In this document: positions 45,227 through 58,970 of the stretch, in pieces
Numbering within the stretch: position 1 is the first letter of the stretch
Layout of the letters: each line of letters begins with the position of its first letter
Source of the DNA: Adiantum capillus-veneris
Taxonomy: Eukaryota; Streptophyta; Polypodiopsida; Polypodiales; Pteridaceae
Assembly: GCA_014529385.2 (NCBI GenBank)
Contig: CM043950.1
Coordinates: 73,656,935 to 73,720,934 of the forward strand
DNA: 64,000 bases
Reading direction: 5' to 3'
Notes under the pieces: generated by a model
The model's database searches: none
Told to the model about the DNA's origin: nothing
The model's input: the letters and a program-made list of their open reading frames with translations, nothing else
Made by a program: the position numbers and the translations under genes

Positions 45227-46108
45227 TAGAAGCAAGCTAATTCGGATAACATTTTTTGGAGCTTTTATTGTAAAAACACTTATTATTTTGATAAATCAGG
45301 AATGTTGTAACTCCTACTTTCCAGATAGAAAATGTAATTAATGAGACGAGGCTACAAGTTTCCAGGTTGTATTAACCTATCTTTAGTTAGAGCTCCCAAA
45401 TTATGAGTTTTGACCATAGAGCCTTGGCTAAGGTATAAAAGCCAATTTTTGCAAGTATTTTGTAAGTTTTGGATAATAGAACACAGCGTGAGCTAACGAT
45501 GCTCACTTCATTCCTTCTCGTGCTTCCTACTCCCTTTCCGTTGTCACATTGCAGTGTCGTCTGTTGCGTTGCAACCATAGGTAAGAGCTCTATGCGTTAA
45601 CGTAAGCATTTCATGGTAATCCATAGCTTTTTTCCTCACCAGCCTGGGGCTTAATTTCATCATAAGTAGGAATTTAAGATTAAAAATCATAGAATAAGTA
45701 TAGGCAGGGTATTGGGGCATCATTCCTAAGAATTTATATGCATTCTGGGTCGAAAACAAATTGGTCAAAAACTCACTGTGTTGTTAATAATCGTGATTTT
45801 TTCACTTGACCTAAAGTGAGATTAGGTCTTATAAACAAGTCCTAGAAGTTTCATAATGTTTGGATGTTGTTTGATTTTGTAAAGGTTATGATTTGTTTGC
45901 CAATTAGCGACTAGCTTTTAGTGATTTTAGTCATTTGAGTGTAGCTTGAGTTAGATGCGAGTTGTTTATTGTTTTCCAAGAGATTGAAAACCTCTTGTAG
46001 CCTCTATGGACTAGTTGAGTCAGCTTTGTCCCATGCATCGACAATTATATTCGTGGTTCTCGCTATGTCTGCAATAAGATAGAAGTGAGGTTAGACACCC
46101 GTACCACA
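45227..46108 (+). repeat. probable E8 5' LTR
   Basis: It is bounded by TGTTAGAAGC on the left and CGTACCACA on the right, and a primer-like site follows. It carries TATAAAAG at about 45434, a plausible TATA box. No 3' copy was found in the window, so this rests on the primer site and the promoter-like content. Confidence 0.5.
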
Positions 46109-46109
46109 T

Positions 46110-46128
46110 TTGGGGCCGCTGTCGGGGC
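46110..46128 (+). other. E8 primer-binding site
   Basis: TTGGGGCCGCTGTCGGGG resembles the TGGCGCC-GTTGCCGGGG site of plant Athila/Tat-type elements, with several changes. Confidence 0.5.
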
Positions 46129-47614
46129 TCGAAGAGACCTTAACTAGGGAAAACAGGAGCATCTTGTGTAGTTGTCGTTTAACTTCCTCTAGGATCACCT
46201 AGAGTTAAAACTTTCTTTTTAAAGTCTCATAGCTTAAGATTGTTGTCTTTTGTTGTGTAGAGGTAGCTTGAAGGTAAGTGTACTTGCCTTTTAGGATTGT
46301 AGGATTGTATTAGGATTAGATTGCATTTTGAGAATGATTGATGGACAAGACAAGTCTTAAGGTCAAGGGTCGAAAAACCATAAAAAACAAGGAAACAAGT
46401 GTTTGTGGACACTTTTCACAGCCCCATTGCAGTAGAATCGAGGAGTAGGGTAAGTAGAATCTGAGGTGGGATCTCAAAACATTTCTCTCTCTAGAAGAAT
46501 CAATTGTGAGTTGTTTATATGAAGCTGCAGAATTTCAGGTCTACAGCTTGAAACAACACCAAAAGACTGTCAACCATTGAATCTGGCTGGAGATTATTCT
46601 TTAAAAGTTGTATGAACCAGTGGGTAAGCTTAAGGACTCATTTGAGGTAAATTTTCAAGAGTTTGCAAAAACTCAAATTATTTACTTTTTCTTTTGACAT
46701 TTTAGGCCAAACTAACTAAGTTTTGACTTGACTGAGAGGCTTAAAATAGATCATAAAAAGACCTTCCACTGAAAAAGTCAAAAGAAAGTGCTCATTCAAG
46801 CCCAAAAGTAACTAACCATGATTATTTACTTTCAGCTCAAAAGTGGCCAAATTTGATACCAAAGACTCTATGCATATGTACAAACAACTTTTGTAAAGGC
46901 CCACAGAATTTAGATCACCAAACTGACCAAAACCTTGGTAAAAACTGAAATCTGTACTAATTGTGGAGAACTTGAGTGTGACTTCAAAAACATTTGTTCA
47001 AACTTAGTGAAACTTGACTCAGAGGCTTATATTGAAGTGTTGAATAAGTGTACATGCTCTGTTTACCAATAAGGTGTAAAAATTTGAGAAAAGTAAATAT
47101 CACGATTATTTATTTTTGTTCCATTTTTTAACTTTTTGACCAACCCATCATATGACTAGTTTTATCATGTTATAATAAGCCCACAAATCAAGTTTGGTAA
47201 GATTTAGATCATTGGAGTGAAAATTGTGACCAAATTTGTAAAGTCAATCTACAGACACAAACTTGTTGACCATTTGAACAATGATTATCCAAACTTGATA
47301 AAAACTTGGCTAGGGAGCTTAAATTGAGCTGCTTAACCATTCTCTGTCAACATTGTGGCAAAAAGTTGCACAAAAATATTAGAAGTAAATAATCGTGATT
47401 ATTTACGTCTGCTACAAAATTAGACCTTAGATATTAGCAAACCAAGGCATATTTGGTGGAGGGACCGCTAGTAGAGCATCCACCGAAGAGGGTGTGAATC
47501 AAGGCCATCACTTGGACACTATATTTGAAGAAGTCTCAGACACTTTTTCAAAATTAAGATCTAAAATGTCTTCCTATTCGACTCATTGAGGAACCAGAAC
47601 AACAGGTTTATAAG
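46129..47614. other. E8 leader, no gene recognised
   Basis: The DNA is non-coding with many stops in all frames. A loose repeat of CATGATTATTTACTTT-like segments recurs at about 46816, 47100 and 47390 with surrounding AAACTTG blocks, spaced about 290 bases apart. These may be degenerate tandem units. Confidence 0.4.
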
Positions 47615-47619
47615 CACAT

Positions 47620-50386
47620 TGTAAAGTCCCTTCGGGAACTACCTGAGAATGATCCTCCCAACCACCCATTACATAGCCCCTTGGGCCTCATTCCCTATCC
47701 ATACTAGCAGCTGGCCCCTTCGGCCTGGTCCTTGACCACCACTGGGCATTGCCCTTGGCATGACATTACTCCACCCCTAGAGAAGTGTTTTTTTCCTCAA
47801 AAACAAGAGTGATGATGCACTAATGCTTTCCACAGGGGCATCCTGCAGGGGTGCAGTTGTTTGCTTGACCAGAACACGGTTTAGTAGGAGGTTCAATGAA
47901 ACCAAGAGTAACATCTTGATTTTCCATTTTGTTGTCCTATTGCAACCGTCTTGGTGTAACTGCTGCATAGATAATATAGTGTGTAAACTCCATGTAGAAC
48001 TCACTTGAGTAGCTAAATGAGTAATCACAACTAAGATGTTCCCAAAAAGTACCTTTTTTCACTTTCCATGAAAGTAACTTGCTGACGTAACTCATCGGAC
48101 AAGTTTAAGTCCTTGACTTGTTCTCAAATTTCGTCAGTAAATAACCCCACCATTGTTAGTGTTCAAGATTTAGAATCTGACTTATACATGAAAAGATGAC
48201 GCCTAGTTGTTATCATGCTTTAACTTATGGTAAGCAAACTGCAAGTAGAGCAATATGTGATTTTTAATTGGATTGCTTGATGCTAATATACTCACTTTGC
48301 ATATCTTTTAACACAAGATTACACTTTGTAATCTACCTATCCCCTTGGATAACTGATAGTACTGAGGTGTGTTTCCCCCATGGTTTACAGACAGTCATCC
48401 CAGATGACTAGTAAACGGGAATCACAATATCGTACAATATTGCTGAGGAATCAATAATGTCCTGAATAACCGTCGTGGTTAATTTGAAGAATTCACAAGC
48501 ACGCAAACCGAGCCATGACCTCTATTGGTGATTGGTAGATCCAAAAGTAATCTCATAGAGATATTGCACATAGAGTGCAAAATGCTTCATAAGCAACAAC
48601 TTGATGAATATGCATGCCGTTCCAAATCATCCTTTGTTAAATGCTAGGGCCCATAACACCTAGTGTGCATTCAATTAGCAAAAAACAAATCCGAACCTGT
48701 ATTTCCATGATTATCCTTGCCAATACTTTTGGCGAATGTGAGGCTCTTAACACACATTAAAAAGGATTGTAAATAGTCTTGAAAAGAAACTAAATAAGTT
48801 ATGTGGAAATCATTTTCAAGCTTTCTTGAAATGTTTGAACCATAATAGAAGGTGAAACAATAATACTTGCCAGGGACAAACAATGAAACTTTTCGTTAAC
48901 AACTCATAGGCTTGCTATATGTATAAACAACCATCTATAATGTTGTTTAGCAGTACTTGTACCTTAACAAGTCAGTCTAAGTATCTGACAATTTCTAGCC
49001 ACCGAAATTGCTCCTGATAGGTCGTGTTGAAAACCATCTAGAAAATACATTTGACTAGCACCTAGGGACTTTGTCGTGACACATACTTTAAATAGGCGGC
49101 GCCAGTGCCAGCTCTAGAGACTCATATTCTCCTCGTGTGGAATATTTCTCATGTAAGAATGTCTAAAACAAGAACATTCTTCAAGTACCAGATGTACTTG
49201 TGTGTGGAGTTAACTCCAAACACTCTACAATGGGAGTGAGAGGGACCCTCATTAGCCTTGCTCCACGCTGGCTAAATCGAACTCCTTGAGTTCCTAGACC
49301 ATGTTGCATCCCATGTGACAAACATGTGCCAAATAAACCCTACAGTGGGTCTATAACTGCATCTTGCAGGAACTTATGTTGGACACTACAACCCAAACTG
49401 CTTGGCTCTTAGCTGATCATGTCATCTCTCTTAAGGGCAAAATTAGATGAAAATATAGTTCATGCATTCTACATGAAAAATCAAAGAAAAAAAAAAAACA
49501 AAACCAAAATAGATGCGTACCTCTACGTTAAACATTGTGTTCACTTATTCGAAGTGAAGAGCACCTGCCCAATTTTCCCGCCTGGAAAGGCCTAGGAACA
49601 CTAATTAAAAATTAGTGAAAGGCAAGTAATATTGCTCATGGAACCCTGGGTGTTGCCTTTGCAAACCAGACCCTTGGGCAAAATCAGCATTGTCAAACCA
49701 CTTGGTGAAAAATTGTAGGAAAACTGCTCAATGAGCAGCCAATAGTATCTTAAGTCAAATGTGGAAGCTAAAAGTATCCACGAGCCCTTGGCAGCTTATG
49801 GATTTCTTTCCTTGAAAGTGCAAGTGTGAAGATTCCAAGAATTGACCATCACATGAATAAGTGATTGAATAATCACAAGCTGGGTCTTAACCCCAAACAG
49901 GAGTGGTAGAGACACTCTTACTTTTGTAGATAAAATAGAAGATCCATTCAAGTTGAAATCGTATATCACAACGGGATCTTGTCTAGACTCGAAATTCATA
50001 AACGAGGAGTTTTGTGGACAGCCGTGTTGTTTGAATTGTGTGCTTTATCTATACACCTTTGTAGAGGGGCGCCTTTTTTATTATGACTTTCAAAAACTCA
50101 ACTTGATCTTCATAGTCAAAGTGTGTAGTGCTAAAATAACACCCAAAAAATTAGTAATGGAAAGACGCCTGCTTGGCCATTAAAATCAATGGGTACTCAA
50201 ATGAATAGATTTGTTTGAGCTTGAAGGCAATCACTGATAGACTACAAACACGTGTCTCTTAGCCATTCCAAAATAGGTGGCTCATAGCCTGTCAAAAATA
50301 GATGGCTCTTAGCCCTGCCTGTTACCATATTGACATAGAAAGATTTGAGAATAATCATTCCTAGTTTCACCTTGTCCGCAGAGAAT

Positions 50387-50476
<90 letters not shown>

Positions 50477-52982
50477 GGGTTGAGGAAAATCCCTTATTCG
50501 AATGTGTTGTATGCCCTGTGCATATGATACAATGCACACCATGTCTGTGTCTTAGCTTATCATATAAGTGGACAACAGTGTACTTGTACCACGCTCGTGG
50601 AGAGAGAGGAACCACAAATCACATCTAGACTCACATCATGTGTATGTAATCATGATTGTAACAAGGTAATTGAAAACATGGCACTTTTCCAGTGAATAAC
50701 ATTAAAAAAAAATTGAAGAGATGAGTTCAGAGCATGTAGTGTTATAACGGAAGCGTATGCAAGAATGGGTGTTGTACGACCATCGTACTAGTATGCCATG
50801 CATACGTATCAAAAAATGAAATGATAAGCCCTTCGCTGCCAAATCAGTTTCAACCATGTGAGTTGTTCGTAGACATGCGTTGCACAATTACACTGACATG
50901 GATACATCACAGTGCGTCGTTGCTTAAACTTTGAGCTTATATCCACATAGTGTCAAAGATGCGTGCCATTATCATTCATTCGAAGTTAATCAATAAGAGG
51001 ATGGCACATAAGAGAATTTGTGCTTCACATGAAGATAGGAAAAGCACTTTTCTTGTATAGTTGCTTCGTATGGAGTCCTCCCAAGCACTTTGCTTTGCAC
51101 AATAGAGAGATTTGTTCCCAAAATAAAAAGGAAAACATAGACAAGAACAAACATAACTTAGAATGTACTAACCTTGTCGGCCACTTATGGGAGGGTTTCT
51201 GGTATTTTGCTTGAAGATGGTTCGTAGACATATGTACTCCTTGAGTGAGGTAGCATATGTATCAGATACATGCCCTCGTGTAATTTTAGAAAGCCTGCAG
51301 ACGTCATGGAAAATTTTCCAAGTTCGTATGCGATGAGCATATTCCAAACTGTGGAAACTTCCATACAAGATGTCCTGAAGTGAATCCGTGTGCTGCACAT
51401 AAAATCATGATATTACCAATATTTTTAGCATCATAGCTAGCAAGTGTCATAGATTACCCAACACTGCTTGATGGAAGCAACATTTGCTTGAAAAGTTGGC
51501 ATTGTGAAAGTCCTTGCAGAAGTGAAACTTAAAGTTAGTATACTTACCTACGACTGTGTTGGGCATTGAAAGTCATAGCATCCAATGCATGGAGTTGTGC
51601 TCCTTAAAGAGTTGCTTTCTCCATCCTCTAGGGAGCAAAAGGAGAAGATATAAAAAATATAATAGCAGACATAAGACACAAGTCAATGTCTTGAGTATCC
51701 TTGTATGGAGCCTTGCCCCCGTAATGCATCCGAGATTCCAAATACTGCTGCTTAGACTGGGAACAAAAGAGTGGCCATGTTGAACACCTGTGTCTCCTGC
51801 AGCAATGCTAACAAGAGGTTGTGCCGATCCCCGTGAAAGTAAAAAATAGTGTTGGTTGGCCTTGCCTCGTCACATGTTGTCAGTGGTTCTTGTCCATAGA
51901 ACCAAGACAATCTTGTGAGTAATTCCATATGGAGCCTTGCTCCTTATTCCAAAGTTTGATAACCACAACTTTAGTTGGACATGAACGGAATGACCTCGAT
52001 CATCATCCTCAAACATGTATGTTTTCTCTCAGGGCATCGTAGATGAGATGATCATAATGCAAAGCTCCTGTAAGTATTAATGTATGCAATAAGTGATGGA
52101 AAATTCAAAAACAAGGAACCTCAAACCTTATCAAAATCTCTTGTTGAGGTCGGATCGCATTTGCTGTAGTGCACTCATGCAATCTTTGCCGATAGAGGAT
52201 TACATCATCAAAAACCGCCCCCAAATCGAGCCTTGTTAGATAGATGGCAATAGTCGCTTTAAGGTCAATATGTATGATTAAATAAATCTTCAAAATCAAT
52301 GTGTCCATGTAAAAAAAAATTGCAGAATTTCTGAGGGTATGTTCGTTCATGCGACCGGGTTCGGAGATGCTTGTACGCAGGCCAAAAGCCAAGGTTTAGG
52401 GGTGTGCATGCACCCCTAATCAATTTGGTAACTTTAATTGTGGCCACATGGGTGCCCCAACGTGAAAATCCTACTCTCTGCAGCAATGATGGTGTGCAGA
52501 CGATGCTGCGCAAGAGAGAAAGAGAGATGGTGACAGCCTGAGATGGCAACAGCCTATTGTACCCCGGCCTTCAAGCCCACGTAAACTGCAGTTCTTGGCC
52601 TCGTAATCACATCAAGCCTATCTGCACTCGATTCAACTTCGATGCACCTCTCTGTCTTCCCCTTGTTAGGGGCTATGCCCCCGGCCCTTTGCGGCTTGCC
52701 TTCAACCCCTGCTAAGCATCCATGCCCCAGCAGTCCAAGCCTCGACTTCTTCTTCTCCACCATGCAAGCATGCAAAAACCCTTTCCCAATCTTGAGGACC
52801 ATGCCCTGCCCTGGAAAAACCTGAGGCTCTTGATACCAATGTAAAGCCCCTTGGGGAGCTTCCTGAGAATGATCCTCCCAACCACCCATTAAATAGCCCC
52901 TTGGGCCTCATTCCCTATCCACACTAGCAGTCGGCCCCTTGGGCCAGGTCCTTGACCACGAGGAATTTCCCTTGGCACGACA
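47620..52982 (-). mobile_element. 5.4-kb LTR element with 145-bp LTRs and no coding capacity
   Basis: LTRs at 47620-47765 and 52840-52982 match closely and run TGTAAAG to ACGACA or ATGACA. On the minus strand a primer site TTGGTATCAAGAG abuts the right LTR (52827-52839), and a polypurine tract AGGGGTGGAGTAA abuts the left one. Flanks read CACAT and TACAT, a four-of-five duplication. The inside is about 5.07 kb, the size of a complete copia element, yet no gag, RT or integrase motif was seen on either strand. It sits in the leader or gag region of E8. Confidence 0.85.
50389..50474. repeat. (GA)n microsatellite
   Basis: About 43 uninterrupted GA units occur inside the 5.4-kb non-coding LTR element. 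Confidence 0.97.
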
Positions 52983-52989
52983 TACATAC

Positions 52990-54890
52990 TCACATTTTAT
53001 AAGACTAATGGCCATGGAGCTCAGTTTTACCTAGATCCTAATGAAGAGTATGCCATTTGCATTGATGACCATGATTTAGAGTTTGAAGAGGAAATCAGGG
53101 AAACAAATAAGAAAAAATGTATATGGATAAAAATGGATCTCAATATTTTCAAGTTGAAAACCCTGATGTGATAGAAAAATAGGGGTTAGAAGTAAATACC
53201 ATAATTCCAGATATGACAGCAAAAGAAGGACCACCGACTTCAGAATTTGAGGGATATGATCATGTTGATTTGAAGCCTTTGAAACGGCTTAGCATGGATA
53301 ATCCTAGGATCGGAGTCTTTTGTTGGGAGGATAGAAACGTCAAAAATCTTATATGGACTTCTCATGCCAAATCAGGACAGTTAACACACATGAACATCAT
53401 CTATATCTTCAAAATCAAAGACTAGGGTTCAACAGATCTAGTAGCCTACCTATTTAGGGATTGTTATAACAATAAGTTTTCTATAATGATTCTTGAGGAG
53501 GTAGAACATACCATAAGAGATTGGATATTGGGTCAAGGACCAGAAACTATTCCAAGAGAGAAACTCCGCAAGAGATCATTTGAATGCAAATCTAAAAAAT
53601 CCGAACCTACCTCATCACAAAGAAAACTGCGTGACACTAAAGCCAGTCTAGGGCTACGCGAGTCACTATTTCTAACAGATTATTTTGAAGGACTCTAGAT
53701 AGGAACAACTGCCATGAGACCGAGAGCTGAACCAAAAAGACCTGTCAGACTATCTAATTTTTAAAAATGGGCCAAAAAATACAGTGAATCTGGGGATCCA
53801 TATGACCACTTAGCAAGCTTTAAGCAAGTGCTAAGAGCAGATTGCATATTTGATTTCCATACTCAATTTGAGGGTTTGGAATGACATTAGAAGGAAAAGC
53901 ACTGATATGGTTCCAAAACTTTCCACCGAGGTCAATCATGGACTTAAATACATTAGCTCAAGGATTTGTAGCTGCATGTTCCAAAATGGGGATCAAACAT
54001 AATACGATAGCTCAAATCTATAGCTTCAAATAGAAACAAGGTGAGTTTGTTAGGGATTGTGCAACTAGAATGAAGCAATACATATTGCAAGATGCCAAGA
54101 ACTAGAAATACCTGCAGAAGAAAGATTAGCATCATTATTTCTAGAAGGGCTGCTAAACAAAGAACTTCATGCTATATTGTATAGCAAGAAGCATATAGAA
54201 GAGTGTGTATCGGAGGCCATTGACTTGGAAGACAATTGTGAATTTTTAATAAAGAAGACGTCCCTAAGGATAATCAAAGTGAGAAAATTGCATCCACCAA
54301 CCTAGCACAAGTGGGAGAGGCTGCAACAGCACCGCTTACAACCATAGAAGACATCCTCAAAAGGATGAATGAAATGATGAAGAACATGCAAAAAGCACCT
54401 ATGAGGGGACCACGGCAAGGGATACCTCAACAGGGACAACAATTAGGCCACAAAAATGGTGTGCAATCAAGGGTAAATGGACCAACCACGAGACTAGTGA
54501 GTGCTACTATTGACCAAAGTATAAGGGGAGTGTTCAATACGTGCCTATGGGGCCACAAGGACAAACCATGTACAAATATCAACCTAATATGGCCCCAGCT
54601 CAAAGACCACCAATGGGTATGGAAAGATGTCAACCCGTGCTAGGTAAAAAACCTCCATATCTTGGACATAATGTAGTGCCGGTAATGCATCTTGAGGGAA
54701 TCACAGATGAACAAGAACTTGTGCCTGTTACACCCTATGTTGAGCCTAGTGCATCTATAGTAATGGTAGAAGGAGAGTGGTATAATTCACATCCACCACC
54801 AATGGAAGAAACTGCCACTTATACTACACCAGATCTTGCACCGATGTACTATGTCGCTAGTCAAGGTGTTAGACCTCTGATGGTAAGACC
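52990..54890 (+). pseudogene. E8 gag, decayed
   Basis: Across frames the DNA reads as a retroelement gag: SGDPYDHLASFKQVLRAD (about 53788), ALIWFQNFPPRSIMDLN (about 53898-53950), then QGEFVRDCATRMKQ (about 54040) and LFLEGLLNKELHAILYSK (about 54140-54190). A Met/Gln-rich linker is at 54311-54540. Stops at 53416, 53696, 53762 and others break it. The order and motifs fit the Ty3-type gag domain. It is cut at about 54900 by foreign repeat DNA and resumes at about 56510. Confidence 0.75.
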
Positions 54891-54899
54891 CATTCTTTG

Positions 54900-56508
54900 T
54901 TGCGCTGAGCATCGGGCGTCAATAGCATGCAAATACACAGTTAATATTTTGGGGTGATGACTTGAAAAAATAGTTGCTTGATCATCTTTGAGTTGCATGT
55001 CTACCGACATAAAAGGCTACTCTTGCATCTACTTAGCTGTAAATTCTACAAAGAATCTTCCTTGAGTATCAACGTTGTGGCAAGGTCTATTGCATGGCAT
55101 CAAACGATGATAAGGTTTAAGAGCACAAAAGCATGTCACTTCATGTTGGTATTCATCCATGCCTATCACAACCGACTATTACACGTTTTTTTTTTTCTCT
55201 AATGATCATATATGGCGTAGTCATGGCATGCCTGCTTGTCACCCCTGCAGACCACCATAAAACAATTTCAAAAATACATTTGTTTTCATAAGTAATATTA
55301 TTGATTATTTTTCTAACGTAGGATGAAGTTACATGATGCGTCTTCATCCATGGTTCAAGAGATGACAAGATTTACCAAGCCATTATCTATTGACTAGTCA
55401 TTCTTTTGAGATTTTGCAGATTTTGCACAAAACTAGCGTCTTTGATGCCATGGTACATAAAGCCATGATGATTGCTATTTCAAAGTTTTTTTCGAGCGTC
55501 TCTAATATCATGGTGAATACTGTGATTACAAGGTACGCAAAACCATGATGATGATTATTACTATCTCAATATTTTATTTATTGAAAGCATCTCTGATGCC
55601 ATGGTATCCAAAGCCATGATGATTATCTCATTGCAAAGTGTTTGTGAGCGTCTCTAATGCCATGGTGAGAATCATGATGCCATGGTATGTGAAGCCATGA
55701 TGAGGAAAATTGTTTCGTAACTTGTTAAAAGAGTCTCTAATGCCATGGTGAGAACCATGATGCCATGGTACGTGAAGCCATGATGATGGTTACTGTTCCA
55801 CAATTTTTCGTAGATTTGTTGAACATGATGTCATGGTACATGATCTCATCATGTTTATTTAATGTCAACATTGTTTATATGTGTGCACATGTGATTACTT
55901 TGACATTAAATTTTGTGTCAACATTGTTTATATGTGTGTGCATGTGATTGCATCATCATTACATTTGTTTATTTGTCGTCTCCAGAGCGGCGTCGCGAAC
56001 CGTCTCTAAGAAAAATGTGGAGTGATTATTTTAAACCTTCACATTTCGATATCTTTCTTGAGTTGATGTTGTTTAAAGAATTTAAATCACATCAAGTAGT
56101 ATGTACGGGGGCTCAAGGATATTGAAGGTACTCTACCAAAGATTTTGCAGTAGCTCAATCGTCTATATCTTGGATTATAAGAAGACCCTTGAAAGGGCAC
56201 ATTGTAAAACAGGAGTGATGTAGCTCCTTTGAACATTGTAAATGTACATTTAAGATATTATAATACAACGGTGGGTATATATAGAACTGTGGGTTTTTCC
56301 CTTGAGCCCCAAGGGTTTTTTCATCCACAGTTAGGGTCCTTCATTTGATTCGGGGTGTTGAGCTATATATAGTGTCTCTATATATAGCACCCTGGTCCCC
56401 TCTATATAAACTCATCTCGTGTAGTCATTGGACACTTTGGGGTTTGCATATGATGGCGTCGTCTCTCTATCCTCTCGTCTACCTACGCTCTCTCCCTCGG
56501 ATTCAACA
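54900..56508 (+). mobile_element. 5'-truncated relative of the 2.44-kb non-autonomous LTR element
   Basis: The right LTR (about 56358-56508) runs TGTTGAGC to TTCAACA and resembles the 140-bp LTR at 23114 read on its minus strand. The preceding block (about 56180-56357), with a TTTTTCATCCACAGTTAGGG segment, also matches the other element next to its polypurine tract. CATGG/CCATGATG repeats at 55440-55860 correspond to its first array, and a GCGTCGCGAACC block at about 55992 is shared. No left LTR was found, so the left limit is approximate. It is clearly older than the first copy. Confidence 0.75.
55440..55860. repeat. tandem array with CATGGT and CCATGATGA units
   Basis: About six imperfect units of 60-85 bases each contain TCTCTAATGCCATGGTGA and a following AAGCCATGATGA. 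They lie inside the truncated LTR relative. Confidence 0.8.
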
Positions 56509-58040
56509 TGCTTAAGCCAAGAATTGGAAATAACCGTGGTGTAGATGATCACTGGAAAAATGAATGCTCAGAGCCTAAGAAGAACATTAAGTTGGTTGAA
56601 GATTTTAGAATATAATGTTGCAAAAAGGGAGGACACTTCCCTGAATATTGTCCAAAAAATCATTTAAACAAGGATAAAATAGTAGTGAACGTAGTCCAAA
56701 TGATACCTAGTAGCTCATCAGAGACTGAACCTTTTGTTCGAATCAAGGTAATCACCAGAGCTAGGCTAAGAAAAAGAACATAAATACTTTGATGACTTAG
56801 AGAATACTAAAATTTTCTCTCAAAAAACCAAGAGAAGAAGAAGCTAGAGGTATGAGATAAGAAAACAAAAACAAAGAGCTGAAATCGAGGAGAAAGCCAA
56901 AAAACTATTCCAAGAAAAAGTGAAAGAAATTGGAAGTGAAATCAAGGAAACCACGAAGAAATCTGGACGATCAATTTTGGTAGACAAAATTTTTGAGCCA
57001 ATCAATGCAGCCTTGGTAGCTTACCAAGCGAGACTTAAAGCAGACCTAAACATGAAAACCAAACGGAAAAACTGTCCTTCTCTAGATATGAAAGTTGTTA
57101 AGCGTGAATTAAGCTTATCAAAATATGGTAAGAATTACTCAAGAGATACTTGAAAACAAAAACCCAAGCTCGAGAGTATAGCAAAACCTGAGGAGCTTGT
57201 GATAGGAGCCATTAAAGAGAAATTCAAAGCGGTGGTAGAACCCCACCTTGAAACTAAAAAGCCAAAACTCATAGTGCCTGACAGCGAAGATACCTTGGAT
57301 AGAATTCCGTCTGTGGAAGAAGACTAGCTAGGACACTTATGGAAAAATGTTAGAGCGATTAATGGTGGGAGCTTAACTTTGAAGTCACCTCCTATAGAGG
57401 AAGTTTGGTTAGACAATCTACCTCCTGATATGGACATGGATGTACAATCCTTGTATGGGGATTGCGGCTCTGAAGCTTCATGACTATCTAAACCAATGAC
57501 TCTGAAAACACTACCCTCTTACTTGGGAGATAAGGAAGAGGAATCCATAGTGTGTAAAACCACTCAAATAAAAAGAGCGGAACAGACCTTAGACGTAGAC
57601 AACATCCATTGAATCATTCCTACACCCATTCAATGCACTCTTACCTTAGGAGAACTGTTAAAAATTGGACCATATTTGTGGAATGATCTACAAAAAACTC
57701 TAGAGATGGTGGGGATAACAAGGCTAATTGCAAAAAATATGGGAAAATTGAAACAAGAATTGGATAACAAAGAAATTAGATCAGTCCCAATGAGCAAAGT
57801 AGAAGAATACTACGAGGGGGAAGAAGGAAACACAACCATTCCAGCAAGACATAATGGTACAGAAACCATGTCAATACTGGATAGTGTGGTGGGCATAGCC
57901 ATCGCCACAAAAACAATAGGGGAATCATGGGGAAAACCAGCCATTAGACAAACTCGAACGAAATTACAATTGTCTTATGGACACATCGAAAGACCCTTAG
58001 GACTGCTTGAAAAAGTGATCGTGAGTGGCATAAAATGGTA
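56509..58040 (+). pseudogene. E8 gag C-terminal part, decayed
   Basis: After the LTR the E8 frame resumes with DDHWKNEC (about 56547), a possible first zinc knuckle part, and a damaged knuckle KKGGHFPEYC at about 56615-56645. The expected first Cys has been lost beside a TAA. Lys/Glu-rich frames follow (56920-57153, 57676-58041) with YEGEEGNTTIPARHNGTE. No protease or RT active site was recognised, so pol is either lost or outside the window. Confidence 0.55.
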
Positions 58041-58970
58041 ACCATCTTTTTGCAACATTTGTCAGCCTACTCAACATCCTCTTCCTCATATGTGTATATA
58101 TTTTTCTACACTATTAAGTTATCTAGAGTAAATTCCCCCTCTTCGTTTAACCTTTGTGGCGACACATACATTATACTCTTCCCAAAAATGTCACCTTAGT
58201 CATATATTTATATTACCACCCTTTTCTTTTTTGCTTTGTAAATAGAATAAGCATACAATAACCAACTATATACCCCCAAACTTTCTTACCTCTTCTGAAT
58301 TAGTAGTAGAAAAATAATATATCCATCTTTCACCCCGTATAGATAAATTCCCATGGAAATCAACTCTCCACTTGTCTTTACCAAAGATTATGGTCCCTCT
58401 CTACAAGTCTTCTATGCCCCCTACATAGGTGGCCCAATATCTCTTAAGAATATACATATAGTTTGTCTCCTTTCAAAAAGACTCCAATTGTATATTCTTT
58501 TCACAAGAAAATAATATTGGTCCCTCCTCTATTTCTTTAAGAATCATAGCCTTTTGAAAAAGCATGATTCCCCTTGGATGCATACAAGCAAAGGGCCCAT
58601 ACAAGAAGACTTGGAAGCAAAAGGTTCCCTAGCTTAGTGTGGACCTCCCAAACCGAATTCCTTGGTGCATGGGTGTGAAGAATAGTCCAAATTCATATCA
58701 AACATGTTGAGAAGGTCAATTTTTCCTTTTGAAGCATGTCATTCCGAGCTACAGGTAAAAAGTTATGGTCAAAATAGTGTAAATCTGTCAGATTCGCAGC
58801 AAAAGGGAACTGTAAATCAAGTAAATCAAGAGGGTGAGATCTTATTTTTCCCCTACTCATCTTCTAGAAGAGCAATGAGTGTTCAAGGTCACTTGCATGT
58901 GATGGGACCAACCTAAAGATGCTTTCTAAATGCTAAGACAGACAAGTTGAGATACCCCGCAGGAGCCACC
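58041..58970. other. unassigned
   Basis: The DNA is non-coding and AT-rich. It may hold the remnant 3' part of E8, but no polypurine tract with a matching LTR was found. Confidence 0.4.

Noticed and set aside
50309-50615. Ser-Leu repeat frames on the minus strand
   Set aside because: Translation of the (GA)n tract.
52554-52911. Gly/Arg-rich minus-strand protein next to the LTR
   Set aside because: Two overlapping frames of similar length, no known motif, and position over a primer site make chance more likely.
53000-58040. Endogenous pararetrovirus
   Set aside because: Considered because pol was not seen, but the gag blocks and knuckle fit a Ty3-type element, and no movement-protein or viral motif was recognised.
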